Below, one piece after another: positions 1-7,803 of a DNA stretch of 64,000 nt. Both the position numbers and the translations under genes were made by a program. Origin of the DNA: an uncultured Lachnospiraceae bacterium (GTDB lineage: Bacteria > Bacillota > Clostridia > Lachnospirales > Lachnospiraceae); the NCBI GenBank assembly GCA_934317005.1, contig CAKREB010000004.1, forward strand, positions 124,001 through 188,000, read 5' to 3'. Each line of letters opens with the position of its first letter. The stretch's first letter is position 1. The notes under the pieces were generated by a model. The model searched no databases and was not told the DNA's origin. It saw only the letters and a list, made by a program, of their open reading frames with translations.

Positions 1-2
1 AA

Positions 3-653
3 TCTAAAAAACGTTTAGAAGAAGTAAATCAATTGAATATGCAATATTTCAATTTACAGAAAAGATATTATGAAGATTCTTTAGAACAGTATGAGGACAT
101 GAGAAGATTTCGCCATGATATTAATAATCATATATTTATGATGACGAAGCTTTCAGAAGAAAATCGTATAGATGAATTGAAAAAGTACATTTTTGAAATG
201 TCAAAGAATTATGAGAGCCTTTGTTCAATACATACTGGTAATTTTATAGCAGATTGCATGATCAGTCGGATGGTCCAGGAATTAGAAAAAGATAAAGATT
301 TTGTATTTGAATTAGATGGACATTTTCCTAAGAGTTCAATTATGGAAGATATTGACTTATGTGCACTTTTGTCTAATCTTCTGGATAATGCAAGAGAGGC
401 ATTAGAAAAAGTGGAAACAAGAAAATATTTGCAGATTGAAGTGAAAAGATACCAAAGTCGTTGTTATCTTGTTGTGCGTAACACGGTACAGGAGGAGGAA
501 ATAGATTTTAGCAAAAGTAGTAAGACAGACCAGAAATATCACGGATATGGAATAAAAAGTATTCGAAAAATAGTAGAGAAGTATTGTGGAGAGGTTACTT
601 GGAAGTGCACTGATAATATGGTGGAAGTCAGGATTAGTTTGGTAATAGAATAA
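3..653 (+). CDS. GHKL-type sensor histidine kinase, 3' part (5' end outside window)
   Basis: Cytoplasmic kinase half of a two-component sensor of the AgrC/NatK (GHKL) type. Its frame is open from the window edge, so the membrane sensor part lies upstream. A TTG at 33 could be read as a start but has no ribosome binding site and is probably internal. The dimerisation helix carries RRFRHDINNH (phospho-acceptor His at about 114-116). The N box is SNLLDNAREAL and the G box GYGIKSIRKI, both in the ATPase domain. The F and second G regions are short, as is usual for this family. These kinases generally answer peptide signals with a LytTR regulator, and none is visible here. The gene is followed by about 640 bases with no convincing gene. 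Confidence 0.85.
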   Translation, partial: SKKRLEEVNQLNMQYFNLQKRYYEDSLEQYEDMRRFRHDINNHIFMMTKLSEENRIDELKKYIFEMSKNYESLCSIHTGNFIADCMISRMVQELEKDKDFVFELDGHFPKSSIMEDIDLCALLSNLLDNAREALEKVETRKYLQIEVKRYQSRCYLVVRNTVQEEEIDFSKSSKTDQKYHGYGIKSIRKIVEKYCGEVTWKCTDNMVEVRISLVIE

Positions 654-808
654 AATAAGAAATTGCCTTTATAAGGATAGTTTTTAGTAAAGCATAGCAT
701 AATCATACCGCTTATAGCATTTGTTTTGCAATGGCAAATGGCATGCAATATATTGGCTTTGTAAAGATTGCGCAGTCTTATATTATATTGCGAAAGGAGC
801 GGGGATAA

Positions 809-877
809 ATGATTACATTATATGGTGTTGATGATTTCTACCGATTAGTTCAGTTATTATTTGGAAAACACAAATAA
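809..877 (+). CDS. Possible 22-residue peptide or decayed gene start
   Basis: ATG at 809 is preceded by a strong AAAGGAGCGGGG ribosome binding site. It encodes 22 residues (MITLYGVDDFYRLVQ and so on) ending at TAA 875-877. The same frame continues past this stop for 22 more codons without interruption, to TGA near 944. It is therefore either a real micro-peptide or the start of a gene broken by a nonsense mutation. It lies next to an AgrC-like kinase, but it lacks the Cys and Pro pattern of cyclic-lactone AgrD precursors. I do not recognise it. Confidence 0.2.
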   Translation: MITLYGVDDFYRLVQLLFGKHK

Positions 878-1199
878 TATGTAGACAAACCTGTAGTAGC
901 AACAAAAAATCTTTTTCTTAATTACAGAGTATATGAATACAAATGAAAAGAAGTAACGGATACATTTTTTATCAGATTCATAAAAGGACATACTTATTGG
1001 AGCGTAAATATACGGTTGGGAGCGTATAGAATAAGTGAGAAAGAATCATAGGGGAAGGTATGTGTTGCGGATTAGGAAATTTGTTTCAAACCTTGCATAT
1101 ATAGGGATGGGAAAGGTAAATATTTCAAAGAAAAAAGACTATGTAAAAAACAATTGTATTATACAAAAAAGCAAATACGGCAATATAATAGGGTGTAAT

Positions 1200-1246
1200 A
1201 AAAAGCGGTGTATCATATGTGGGAGTTGATATACCGCTTTGTTTTA
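1200..1246 (+). terminator. Intrinsic terminator
   Basis: Inverted repeat AAAGCGGTGTATCA / TGATATACCGCTTT with one G-U pair, followed by a T-rich tail. It would end rightward transcripts before the convergent cvfB gene. Confidence 0.7.
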
Positions 1247-1300
1247 CTTTATAAGGATTAGGGTGCCAAAAGGCACTGCCGTTATATGACATTCTTGCAG

Positions 1301-2149
1301 CTACTTGATTAGTCGAATACCATCAGAAGAGATGGTGATTTTGCCTTCTTTTAACAGATGACCAATTCCTCTTTTGAAAGCATTTTTACTCATGTGAAAT
1401 TTCTTTTTAATTGCATCAGGATTACTCTTGTCATGGTATGGCAGGAAACCGTCTGCATCTTCCAGACAACGGAAGATAAATGCTGCGTCCTCATTCATCT
1501 GTTCCGGTATTTTCTTTTTTACACTGAGCGTCAATCTGCCGTCTTCCATTACCTGAGCGACACGTGCATGGACAGGCTGGTTGATCCGGTAGGTTTCAAA
1601 TACCTCTTTCTGAGGAATCAGAGCGGAGTACAGGTCATCAACGGCAACGAAAACACCGAAGTTTTCGCTGATCTCATATACACGGCCGAACACCTGATCA
1701 TCCTTCTGATAATCTGAATCATTGCTGAGTGCATTATAAACATGCATGGATGCACAGAGTCGTTCGCTTTTGTCGATGTAAAGCGTGACTAACACAGCAT
1801 CTCCTTCTTTTACTTCATAAAGCTGTTCCTTAAAAGGAAGAAACAAATCCTTCGATAATCCCCATTCTAAAAATGCACCGATCGGTGTAACCTGATTTAC
1901 GATCAGACGGGCAACTTTACCTAAGGTAAGATCAGGCTCTAAGGTTGTAGCAATAGGACGATCCTCTGAATCCTTGTATACGAAAACATTAAGGACATCC
2001 TTAAGCTTTGTTCCGGCAGGAACCTGCGCCTTTGGAAGCAAGATTTTATCGGAGTCTTCACCGGCAGGAGTGTTGAGAAAAACACCAAAATCCGTTTCCT
2101 TTGTGACAACCAGTTCCTGGTAGACTCCAAGTTCGATTTTTTGTGACAT
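1301..2149 (-). CDS. cvfB: CvfB-type S1-domain RNA-binding protein
   Basis: 282-residue cytoplasmic protein of the CvfB/YitL family. These proteins have three S1-like OB folds and a C-terminal winged helix, and affect RNA turnover and virulence gene expression in Firmicutes. The tandem OB folds show as repeated patterns (DFGVFLNTP near residue 20, PIGAFLEWG near 90, NFGVFVAVD near 165). The C-terminal winged helix reads FHMSKNAFKRGIGHLLKEG. Length matches the family. The start has a GGAGGATTATC ribosome binding site. It is a single gene on the minus strand, convergent with the terminator at 1200-1246. Confidence 0.9.
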   Translation of the reverse strand: MSQKIELGVYQELVVTKETDFGVFLNTPAGEDSDKILLPKAQVPAGTKLKDVLNVFVYKDSEDRPIATTLEPDLTLGKVARLIVNQVTPIGAFLEWGLSKDLFLPFKEQLYEVKEGDAVLVTLYIDKSERLCASMHVYNALSNDSDYQKDDQVFGRVYEISENFGVFVAVDDLYSALIPQKEVFETYRINQPVHARVAQVMEDGRLTLSVKKKIPEQMNEDAAFIFRCLEDADGFLPYHDKSNPDAIKKKFHMSKNAFKRGIGHLLKEGKITISSDGIRLIK

Positions 2150-2452
2150 GATAATCCTCCATTTCGCTCTCTATTTTATACTGTGTTTGTTAAGTGCAAG
2201 CTTTACATACTGATAAATAGTATAACATATTTGGACTTGTCATACCACAAGTGCGGCATGCATCGGCGGAATATATAGTATACCGGCATATGGCTGCATC
2301 GTGTGGCTGTCTGAAAGCTGTTTTGAAAACAGCTACCTTAGTATACTTGGAATCAGGAAAAAAAGCTAGTGTTAATGTAAAAATCGTGTTATACTAAAAT
2401 ATAACGGTTATTTATTATGAAGAAGATATAGCAATAGAATGGAGGAAAGATG
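2150..2452. other. Divergent intergenic region with perfect palindrome
   Basis: About 300 bases between cvfB (leftward) and ridA (rightward). It holds a perfect 19-bp palindrome AGCTGTTTT-G-AAAACAGCT at 2316-2334, which looks like a protein operator. A TATACT -10-like box lies at about 2391-2396 ahead of ridA, and several copies of AGTATAC are scattered through it. No gene is seen. Which promoter the palindrome serves cannot be told from the sequence. Confidence 0.45.
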
Positions 2453-2830
2453 ATGAAGACACAGATTTCTACAAAAAATGCACCGGCAGCAATTGGACCA
2501 TATTCGCAGGCAATTGAAGTGAATGACATGATTTTTACTTCCGGAATGATTCCAATCAATCCACAGACAGGTGAACTGGTAACCGGAAGTGTGGAAGAGC
2601 AGGCAGAACAGGCATTTACAAACCTGAAAGCATTGATCGAGGCTTCCGGTTCTTCTATGGACAAAGTAGTTAAAACGGTTGTATTTATTAAGAACATGGA
2701 TGATTTTGCAAAGATTAATGCTATTTATGAAAAATATTTTACAGAGCCATATCCGGCAAGATCCTGTGTAGAGGTTGCAAGACTGCCAAAAGATGTGGCA
2801 TTGGAAGTGGAAGCTGTTACGATAAAATAA
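2453..2830 (+). CDS. ridA: RidA family reactive intermediate deaminase
   Basis: About 125-residue cytosolic protein of the RidA/YjgF/UK114 family. It hydrolyses reactive enamine/imine intermediates released by PLP enzymes such as threonine dehydratase. Family hallmarks are AAIGPYSQAI near the N-terminus, FTSGMIPINP, and the C-terminal RSCVEVARLPKDVALEVEAV, which holds the conserved Arg that binds the substrate carboxylate. Two ATGs lie in tandem (2450 and 2453). The second is 7 bases from the GGAGG ribosome binding site and is preferred. It is a single-gene unit closed by a strong terminator. The identification is secure. Confidence 0.93.
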   Translation: MKTQISTKNAPAAIGPYSQAIEVNDMIFTSGMIPINPQTGELVTGSVEEQAEQAFTNLKALIEASGSSMDKVVKTVVFIKNMDDFAKINAIYEKYFTEPYPARSCVEVARLPKDVALEVEAVTIK

Positions 2831-2859
2831 TCATCGAAATGTGTCATTGACATGGTAAA

Positions 2860-2917
2860 AATATTAACATTCTACAATGGTAGATACCACTGTTGTAGAA
2901 TGTTAATATTTTTTTTA
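2860..2917 (+). terminator. Strong terminator after ridA
   Basis: Perfect 18-bp inverted repeat (2860-2877 / 2893-2910; arm AATATTAACATTCTACAA) followed by a run of T. Confidence 0.9.
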
Positions 2918-2999
2918 CGATTCTATACAAATTCTGGAAACACCTGAAAAATCCCCCAAAAATAAGGAAAAACATTATGTCAAAATCGTGCGACAAGTA

Positions 3000-3028
3000 T
3001 TGACAAAGTACGTCAGGGTTGTTATAAT
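3000..3028 (+). promoter_or_regulatory. Sigma-A promoter of the NlpC/P60 gene
   Basis: Consensus TTGACA (3000-3005), 17-bp spacer, TATAAT (3023-3028). The predicted start near 3035 gives a leader of about 80 bases before the ATG at 3116. Confidence 0.85.
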
Positions 3029-3115
3029 ATGATCGTTGGTGTAATAAATTCGTAATAATTATTACACAAAAATGTTTAAAAGTTAGTTTTGCTTAAATTT
3101 TTATGGAGGTTAGTT

Positions 3116-4474
3116 ATGATTAAAACTAGATGGGTTAGAAATGCCGCAATCTTTGGTACAGCAGTAACATTATCGTTAGCATGTGCAAGCACAGCAAATG
3201 AAGGTTTAGCTGCAGGATTTTGCCAGGAAAAAGAAATGGCAGGTCTTTCCTTGTCACTGGATAAGTTTTATACAGAAAACTATGCAGTGACACAGAATAC
3301 ATCAGATACTACTGAGGCAGCAACAGCTACACCTGCTCCGACAGCTTCAGCTACAACATCTGAAGATGAAAAGAAAACGGAAGAAAAGTCTGAAACAAAG
3401 AGAAAAGAAGAAACGGTTGCAAAGCAGTTCCGTAATCTTGGAATTTCAACAGCAAGTGATTATGTAAATATCCGTAAGAAACCAACAACAGACAGTAAAG
3501 TTCTTGGTAAGCTTTACAAAGGTTCTTCTGCGGAAATCATCGGCGAGAAGGATGGCTGGGTAAAGATTGAATCCGGCAGTGTAAAAGGATATATCAGAAA
3601 AGACTTACTTGCAATCGGTGCAAAGGCACAGAAGTTAGCAGGTAAATATGGTATAGCATTTGCTTCAGTAAAGAAAGGTGTTGTGACTTTAAATGTTCGT
3701 GCAAAGAAGAGCACAAAGTCAACAATCGTTACGCAGATCCCTGAGGATGAGAAGTATGAAATCTTAGGTGAGAGTAATAACTGGTATAAGATTTCGATTG
3801 ATGATGGAGATAAGGGTTATGTTGCAAAAGAATTTGTAAGAACCCGCGTTCGTTTCAAGAAAGCAATCTCTATTAAAGAAGAAAGAGCAGCGATTCGTCG
3901 TAAGAAAGCAGCTGAGAAGGCACAGCAGGAGCGTCTGGCAGCATTAGCAGCACAGAAGGCTCAGGCAAGCAGCTCAAGCTCAAGTAGTTCAAGCAGCAGT
4001 TCATCTAGCAGCTCAAGCAGCAGTTCATCTAGCAGCTCAAGCAGCTCCAAGAAGAGCAGTTCTTCGACAAGTCATCGCAGAAGAACAACAAGCACACCTA
4101 GTGTACCATCAGGTTCATCAGGATCAGCAATTGCATCTTATGCTTGCAAGTTTGTTGGTAACCCATATGTATGGGGTGGCACAAGCCTTACAAACGGTGC
4201 TGACTGTTCAGGATTTACCATGAGTGTATATGCACAGTTTGGATATTCATTACCACATTCTTCAGCAGCACAGTCTGGTTGTGGAAGAAGCGTAAGCCTT
4301 TCTAATTTACAGCCTGGTGATCTTCTCTTCTATAGAAATGGAAGCAGAATCGGTCATGTAGCTATGTACATAGGCGGTGGTCGTGTTGTTCATGCAAGTA
4401 ATGCAAGAGATGGTATCAAGATTTCAAGTTACAATTACAGACAGCCGGCATGTGCAAGAAGAATTGTAGGTTAA
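3116..4474 (+). CDS. Secreted SH3b x2 - poly-Ser - NlpC/P60 peptidoglycan hydrolase
   Basis: Exported cell-wall endopeptidase of 452 residues. The start is ATG 3116, 7 bases after GGAGG; an upstream TTG at 3089 has no ribosome binding site. Order of parts: signal peptide (about 1-33), Thr/Ala/Glu-rich spacer, SH3b domain 1 (about 107-168, DYVNIRKKPTTDSKVLG), SH3b domain 2 (about 185-245), a Lys/Ala-rich helix, 27 consecutive serines (285-311), and a C-terminal NlpC/P60 domain. The catalytic triad is visible as C364 (GADCSGF), H414 (IGHVAMY) and H426 (VVHAS). SH3b domains bind wall peptides and NlpC/P60 cleaves gamma-D-Glu-diamino acid links. It has its own consensus promoter and terminator, consistent with high expression. 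Confidence 0.93.
   Translation: MIKTRWVRNAAIFGTAVTLSLACASTANEGLAAGFCQEKEMAGLSLSLDKFYTENYAVTQNTSDTTEAATATPAPTASATTSEDEKKTEEKSETKRKEETVAKQFRNLGISTASDYVNIRKKPTTDSKVLGKLYKGSSAEIIGEKDGWVKIESGSVKGYIRKDLLAIGAKAQKLAGKYGIAFASVKKGVVTLNVRAKKSTKSTIVTQIPEDEKYEILGESNNWYKISIDDGDKGYVAKEFVRTRVRFKKAISIKEERAAIRRKKAAEKAQQERLAALAAQKAQASSSSSSSSSSSSSSSSSSSSSSSSSSSKKSSSSTSHRRRTTSTPSVPSGSSGSAIASYACKFVGNPYVWGGTSLTNGADCSGFTMSVYAQFGYSLPHSSAAQSGCGRSVSLSNLQPGDLLFYRNGSRIGHVAMYIGGGRVVHASNARDGIKISSYNYRQPACARRIVG
3968..4048 (+). repeat. In-frame serine codon repeat (27 Ser)
   Basis: 81 bases encoding 27 serines from mixed AGC, AGT, TCA, TCT and TCC codons. An exact 24-bp unit occurs twice in tandem (3992-4015 and 4016-4039), with a partial third copy. 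Unit duplication would change linker length by eight residues without breaking the frame. Confidence 0.9.
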
Positions 4475-4496
4475 TACGTATAAAATAAATATTTGG

Positions 4497-4541
4497 AAAA
4501 GCATCGTGTTATCTCACAAGTTATGCGATGCTTTTCTTTTG
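4497..4541 (+). terminator. Terminator after the NlpC/P60 gene
   Basis: AAAAGCATCG / CGATGCTTTT stem (4497-4506 / 4526-4535) followed by CTTTTG. A second perfect hairpin, GCGCTTTTGT / ACAAAAGCGC (4541-4550 / 4558-4567), lies just before the azlC ribosome binding site. Confidence 0.75.
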
Positions 4542-4588
4542 CGCTTTTGTATTGAAAACAAAAGCGCAGTGAAACGGGGAATAATAAG

Positions 4589-5287
4589 ATGAAAGAACTA
4601 AAGAATGGAATGAAAGATGGAATACCGATTGCGTTGGGATATGTATCGGTTAGTTTTACCTTTGGATTGATGGCGGTATCTGCCGGAATGAGTTGGTGGC
4701 AGGCAGTGTTGATCTCTCTGACCAATGTTACTTCAGCGGGGCAGTTTGCAGGTCTGGATATTATAATTGCAGGAGGAACTTTGATTGAGATGGCATTGTC
4801 GCAGTTGGTGATCAATCTGCGTTATGCACTTATGTCGTTGTCGCTTTCTCAAAAAGTAGATCGATCGATCACAGGATTGCACCGACTGTGGGTTGGGTTC
4901 TGTGTTACCGATGAGATTTTTGCAGTTGCAATGAGTCAGAAGAAAAAGGTTAGCCGCAGTTATATGTTTGGTCTGATCGTTATACCATATCTGGGGTGGG
5001 CAGGAGGAACCTTAGCAGGAGCGGTGCTTGGCAGTATTTTGCCAACAATTTTGAGAGAAAGTCTTGGAATTGCTATTTATGGTATGTTTTTGGCTATCAT
5101 CATTCCGAAAGCAAGGGAAGAAAAAAATTATCTAAAGGTTATTGTGATTGCAGTTGCATTAAGCTGCTGTTTCCATTGGTTTCCACTGCTGCGGCAGATG
5201 TCTTCCGGATTTGTTATTATCATCTGCGCAGTGGCAGCATCGGCTATCGGAGCAATATTATATCCAATTGAGGAGGAAGAAGCATGA
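4589..5287 (+). CDS. azlC: AzlC family branched-chain amino acid exporter subunit
   Basis: 232-residue inner-membrane protein of the AzlC/YgaZ (LIV-E) family. Together with AzlD it exports branched-chain amino acids and analogues such as azaleucine. It shows about seven hydrophobic segments and the family N-terminus GIPIALGYVSVSFTFGLMAV, followed by SLTNVTSAGQFAG and INLRYALMSLSLSQ. The start follows a CGGGGAATAATAAG ribosome binding site. It overlaps azlD by 4 bases (ATGA), which indicates translational coupling. No Lrp-type regulator is adjacent. Confidence 0.92.
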   Translation: MKELKNGMKDGIPIALGYVSVSFTFGLMAVSAGMSWWQAVLISLTNVTSAGQFAGLDIIIAGGTLIEMALSQLVINLRYALMSLSLSQKVDRSITGLHRLWVGFCVTDEIFAVAMSQKKKVSRSYMFGLIVIPYLGWAGGTLAGAVLGSILPTILRESLGIAIYGMFLAIIIPKAREEKNYLKVIVIAVALSCCFHWFPLLRQMSSGFVIIICAVAASAIGAILYPIEEEEA

Positions 5288-5592
5288 GTATAACAGAATT
5301 CTTTATCTATCTGGCAGTTATGGCAGGAGTTACATATTTGATCCGTGTTGTTCCTCTTCTTTTGTGCAGAGGGGAAGTTTCTAATCGCTTTTTGAAGTCA
5401 TTTTTAGCGTATGTACCCTATGCCGTGTTAGGTGCAATGACTTTCCCGGCTATTTTGTTTTCTACAGATGGTCTGGTGTCCGGAATTGCAGGAATGATCG
5501 TGGCGCTGATTCTGGCATTTTATCAGAAGGGACTTTTGACAGTGGCAGTCGGAGCGTGTCTGGCATCATTTTTTGTGAAACTTTTCTTGTGA
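5284..5592 (+). CDS. azlD: AzlD family branched-chain amino acid exporter small subunit
   Basis: 102-residue, four-helix hydrophobic protein of the AzlD/YgaH family, the obligate partner of AzlC. Diagnostic residues include TYLIRVVPLLL near the N-terminus and FLKSFLAYVPYAVLGAMTFPAIL. Its start codon overlaps the azlC stop. No clear terminator follows, and about 170 bases separate it from the next gene. Confidence 0.9.
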   Translation: MSITEFFIYLAVMAGVTYLIRVVPLLLCRGEVSNRFLKSFLAYVPYAVLGAMTFPAILFSTDGLVSGIAGMIVALILAFYQKGLLTVAVGACLASFFVKLFL

Positions 5593-5765
5593 AAGAAGGA
5601 GAGTCTGTGTATAATAAATGCAGTATAGCTTATCTGCCTAAAGTTGTGGCAGAGTGCTATATGAGATAGAAGTTCATGATTACAGGAAGCTGATCCTATG
5701 TGTTATGTGTTTTCGCGGAAGAAAAATGATCAGGAAATGTAAAAGAAGGGCAAGGGGGAATTTAT

Positions 5766-7061
5766 ATGACGAAAAAAATATGGAAAAGAATGTTATCGGT
5801 TGTTGTAATATTAGCTGTGGTGCTGCAGTTTTCTACAAGTGCGCAGGCAGGGCTGCGTCCGAAGTTAAATAAGACAAAGATTACGTTGACTTTGGGAAAT
5901 ACTGTTGATCTGCATGTCCGCAATACTACAAAGAGTGTGCGGTGGTCCAGTAATAAGCCATCTGTTGCAAGCGTATCTTCGGATGGAGATGTGACAGCAG
6001 TAGCACCGGGCAAGGCAAAGATTACAGCAAAGGTTGCAGGGAAAAAACTAACCTGCCGGGTTACAGTACCAAAGCAGGGATTAAGTGCCAAATCTGTAAC
6101 GATCATGCAGGGCAAGAGTAAAAAGCTTGTGCTGTCAGGAGTTACAGCGCAGGATACGGTATTTTGGTGCAGTGATGATGAGGATGTTGCTTCAGTATCT
6201 CAAAAGGGTGTGATCAAAGCAAAGCAGCCGGGCGAAACTATTGTTTCTGCTATTTTAAATTCCGGTCTGGGAGAAACTTATGAGTGTAAAGTTAAAGTGA
6301 CCTGGGATGGAAAGACAACACCTACACCGGAACCGACGGTAGCACCAACTGCCACACCAACGCCGACGCCAACGGCTAAGCCGTCTGCTTCACCACTTCC
6401 GACGGCGTCTGTTTCGCCGACACCAACGATCAACCCGGATGATTATTATAATGGTCAAAAGATTGCAAAGAAATTTAAATCCGGTATTTATCAGACATTG
6501 ACTGTAGATGCCTCTGCTTATTTTTCTGCGACAGATTTGAATGTATATGTTATCAATACAACATCAAGTAATAGCGGGATTGCAGCGGTAGATAAGATAA
6601 TCAATAATAAGACGGTGATGATACGGACATACTCCAAAGGAGATGCGTTTATCACGCTGATCTGTAATGGAAAGCAGGAAGTAGTTAAGGTGACTGTGGA
6701 GCAAAAGCCTGTAAGTATTTCGAAGCTTTCTGTGCAGACGCCGGGGATTTCTCTCAGAGAAGGTGATAAGATTAAGATCTATATGGATCTTAATATGGAA
6801 AATGCTTTCAAGAGTGCGACGATGTATTTTAAGAATTATGATAATGCAGCGTATGGTTATCGTGCCAGTGTGTTGAACTTTGAGAAGGATAAGACGAGCA
6901 ACAGCTATGTTGGGGAGCTTACCGTTACGAAAGAGATGAAAGCCGGTATGTGGGGACTTGACTGGTGTATGGTTCAGGATGCTAAGGGGTATGTGGATGT
7001 GATCACGGTGAGTGGAACGGTACATGAATTTGCGGATACCTTCTATTTCTATGTGAGATAA
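5766..7061 (+). CDS. Secreted BIG2 (bacterial Ig-like) domain protein
   Basis: 431-residue exported protein. A signal peptide (about 1-28, ending AQA) is followed by two BIG2 Ig-like domains: about 32-100 (SSNKPSVASVSSDGDVTAVAPGKAKITAKV) is typical, and the second, at about 102-178, has the motif SDDEDVASVSQKGVIKA. A Pro/Thr-rich linker (about 185-222) joins them to a C-terminal half of about 200 residues that I cannot assign to a family. BIG2 domains usually serve adhesion or scaffolding on the surface. No sortase motif or other anchor is visible, so it may be secreted or bound non-covalently. The start is preceded by AAGGGGGAATTTAT. Confidence 0.85.
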   Translation: MTKKIWKRMLSVVVILAVVLQFSTSAQAGLRPKLNKTKITLTLGNTVDLHVRNTTKSVRWSSNKPSVASVSSDGDVTAVAPGKAKITAKVAGKKLTCRVTVPKQGLSAKSVTIMQGKSKKLVLSGVTAQDTVFWCSDDEDVASVSQKGVIKAKQPGETIVSAILNSGLGETYECKVKVTWDGKTTPTPEPTVAPTATPTPTPTAKPSASPLPTASVSPTPTINPDDYYNGQKIAKKFKSGIYQTLTVDASAYFSATDLNVYVINTTSSNSGIAAVDKIINNKTVMIRTYSKGDAFITLICNGKQEVVKVTVEQKPVSISKLSVQTPGISLREGDKIKIYMDLNMENAFKSATMYFKNYDNAAYGYRASVLNFEKDKTSNSYVGELTVTKEMKAGMWGLDWCMVQDAKGYVDVITVSGTVHEFADTFYFYVR

Positions 7062-7138
7062 TGTATATAGCTGAACATAAGAAGGTATTGAGAAAAATAT
7101 CATAGAGTTTATAAAACACAAAAAGAAAATTATAAGAA

Positions 7139-7236
7139 AAGCATCGGAGAAAGGTATGTACCGACTCAAAAGTTAGTTCTATAATCTTAATGATTAGGTA
7201 TCGGTGCATCATTACCTTTTTCCGGTGCTTTATTTT
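7139..7236 (+). terminator. Very long hairpin after the BIG2 gene
   Basis: Arms 7139-7164 and 7201-7230 form about 26 base pairs with three G-U pairs and one 4-base bulge. The 36-base loop is followed by TTTATTTTG. It probably terminates the BIG2 transcript, but it is much longer than the other terminators in the window and may be a mobile hairpin element. Confidence 0.6.
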
Positions 7237-7244
7237 GTGGAATT

Positions 7245-7292
7245 TGACGAAGCCATATAAAGAAAGCACCTTTTGATACCTTAATCTTTATG
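7245..7292 (+). repeat. Dispersed intergenic repeat, copy a
   Basis: Starts TGACGAAG, then ATATAAAGAAAG, then CCTTTTGATACC and TTAATCTTTATGG. Related copies are at 12499-12548, 23531-23590 and 55586-55660. Confidence 0.6.
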
Positions 7293-7300
7293 GAAAATAA

Positions 7301-7336
7301 AAAACTCAAATCTTAATAGATAAGATTTGAGTTTTT
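7301..7336. terminator. Bidirectional terminator, serves tRNA-Leu
   Basis: Perfect 12-bp stem ACTCAAATCTTA / TAAGATTTGAGT flanked by A-run and T-run on the two sides, so it can act in both directions. On the minus strand it lies directly downstream of tRNA-Leu. Confidence 0.85.
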
Positions 7337-7341
7337 TATTA

Positions 7342-7425
7342 TGCCGGTGGCGGGACTTGAACCCGCACGATGTTGCCATCAACAGATTTTGAGTCTGCCT
7401 CGTCTGCCAATTCCGACACACCGGC
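7342..7425 (-). tRNA. tRNA-Leu (anticodon CAA)
   Basis: 84 bases folding as a class II tRNA. The acceptor stem is GCCGGUG / CACCGGC, the anticodon loop CUCAAAA (anticodon CAA, reads UUG), and there is a long variable arm (UGUUGAUGGCAACA). The T-loop is GGUUCAAGUCC. The discriminator is A and CCA is not encoded. Confidence 0.95.
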
Positions 7426-7542
7426 GCAAATAATATGACTTGCGTCACAACAAAAAATATTTTAGCATGCTTATATGGAGTTGTCAATAGAATTTTTGCG
7501 TTTTTCTGCGTTTTCTTAGTGCTTTGTATACTGTGTTTTTAA

Positions 7543-7713
7543 ACGATAACGGCTTTCTCTGCTTACCTGATTTTGACGAAAGTGATGCAGGGAATCGCAG
7601 GCAGTATAGGAATTATTCTGACGGTACCGCTTGTATCCTTTTTTGCAGCAGTACTGACATCCTTTCCGGATAAGACAGAGGAAAAAATGAGATTGGCTGA
7701 CAAGATTGATTGA
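7543..7713 (+). pseudogene. C-terminal remnant of a YibE/F-like membrane protein
   Basis: An open frame without a usable start codon or ribosome binding site encodes about 56 residues: FSAYLILTKVMQGIAGSIGI, then a second hydrophobic stretch ILTVPLVSFFAAVL, then a charged tail ending at TGA 7711-7713. The GSIGIILTVP pattern resembles the last membrane segments of YibE/F family proteins. An in-frame TAA sits just upstream (7540-7542). It appears to be the 3' scar of a gene lost by deletion next to the tRNA-Leu gene. The family assignment is by pattern only. Confidence 0.45.
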
Positions 7714-7803
7714 TTTGATAGAAATGACGATATATATATTGCGATGTGAAAATAGAACGTTAAGCTTTTGACATCAGAATTTAAAATCGAAATGGGGATT
7801 ACT

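Larger units (their letters stand above)
654..1300. other. Long gene-poor stretch after the histidine kinase
   Basis: AT-rich region with no convincing large gene. It holds a fragment resembling the ATAGGAAATTGC repeat (about 654-668), a small ORF with a good ribosome binding site (809-877), two GGAGCGTA direct repeats near 1000-1025, a terminator (1200-1246) and a short GTGCC-aaaa-GGCAC hairpin (1262-1275). A 64-codon frame at 1035-1229 runs into the terminator stem and lacks a ribosome binding site, so it is not called. The stretch looks like a decayed locus. Confidence 0.5.

Noticed and set aside
654..877. AgrD-type signal peptide gene beside the AgrC-like kinase
   Set aside because: The 22-residue ORF lacks the Cys-containing core and acidic tail of cyclic peptide precursors.
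1035..1229. 64-codon ORF after the histidine kinase
   Set aside because: No ribosome binding site, basic low-complexity product, and its 3' end is the stem of a terminator.
3992..4039. CRISPR-like direct repeats
   Set aside because: Tandem 24-bp units are in frame, code for serine, and have no spacers. No CRISPR array was found anywhere in the window.
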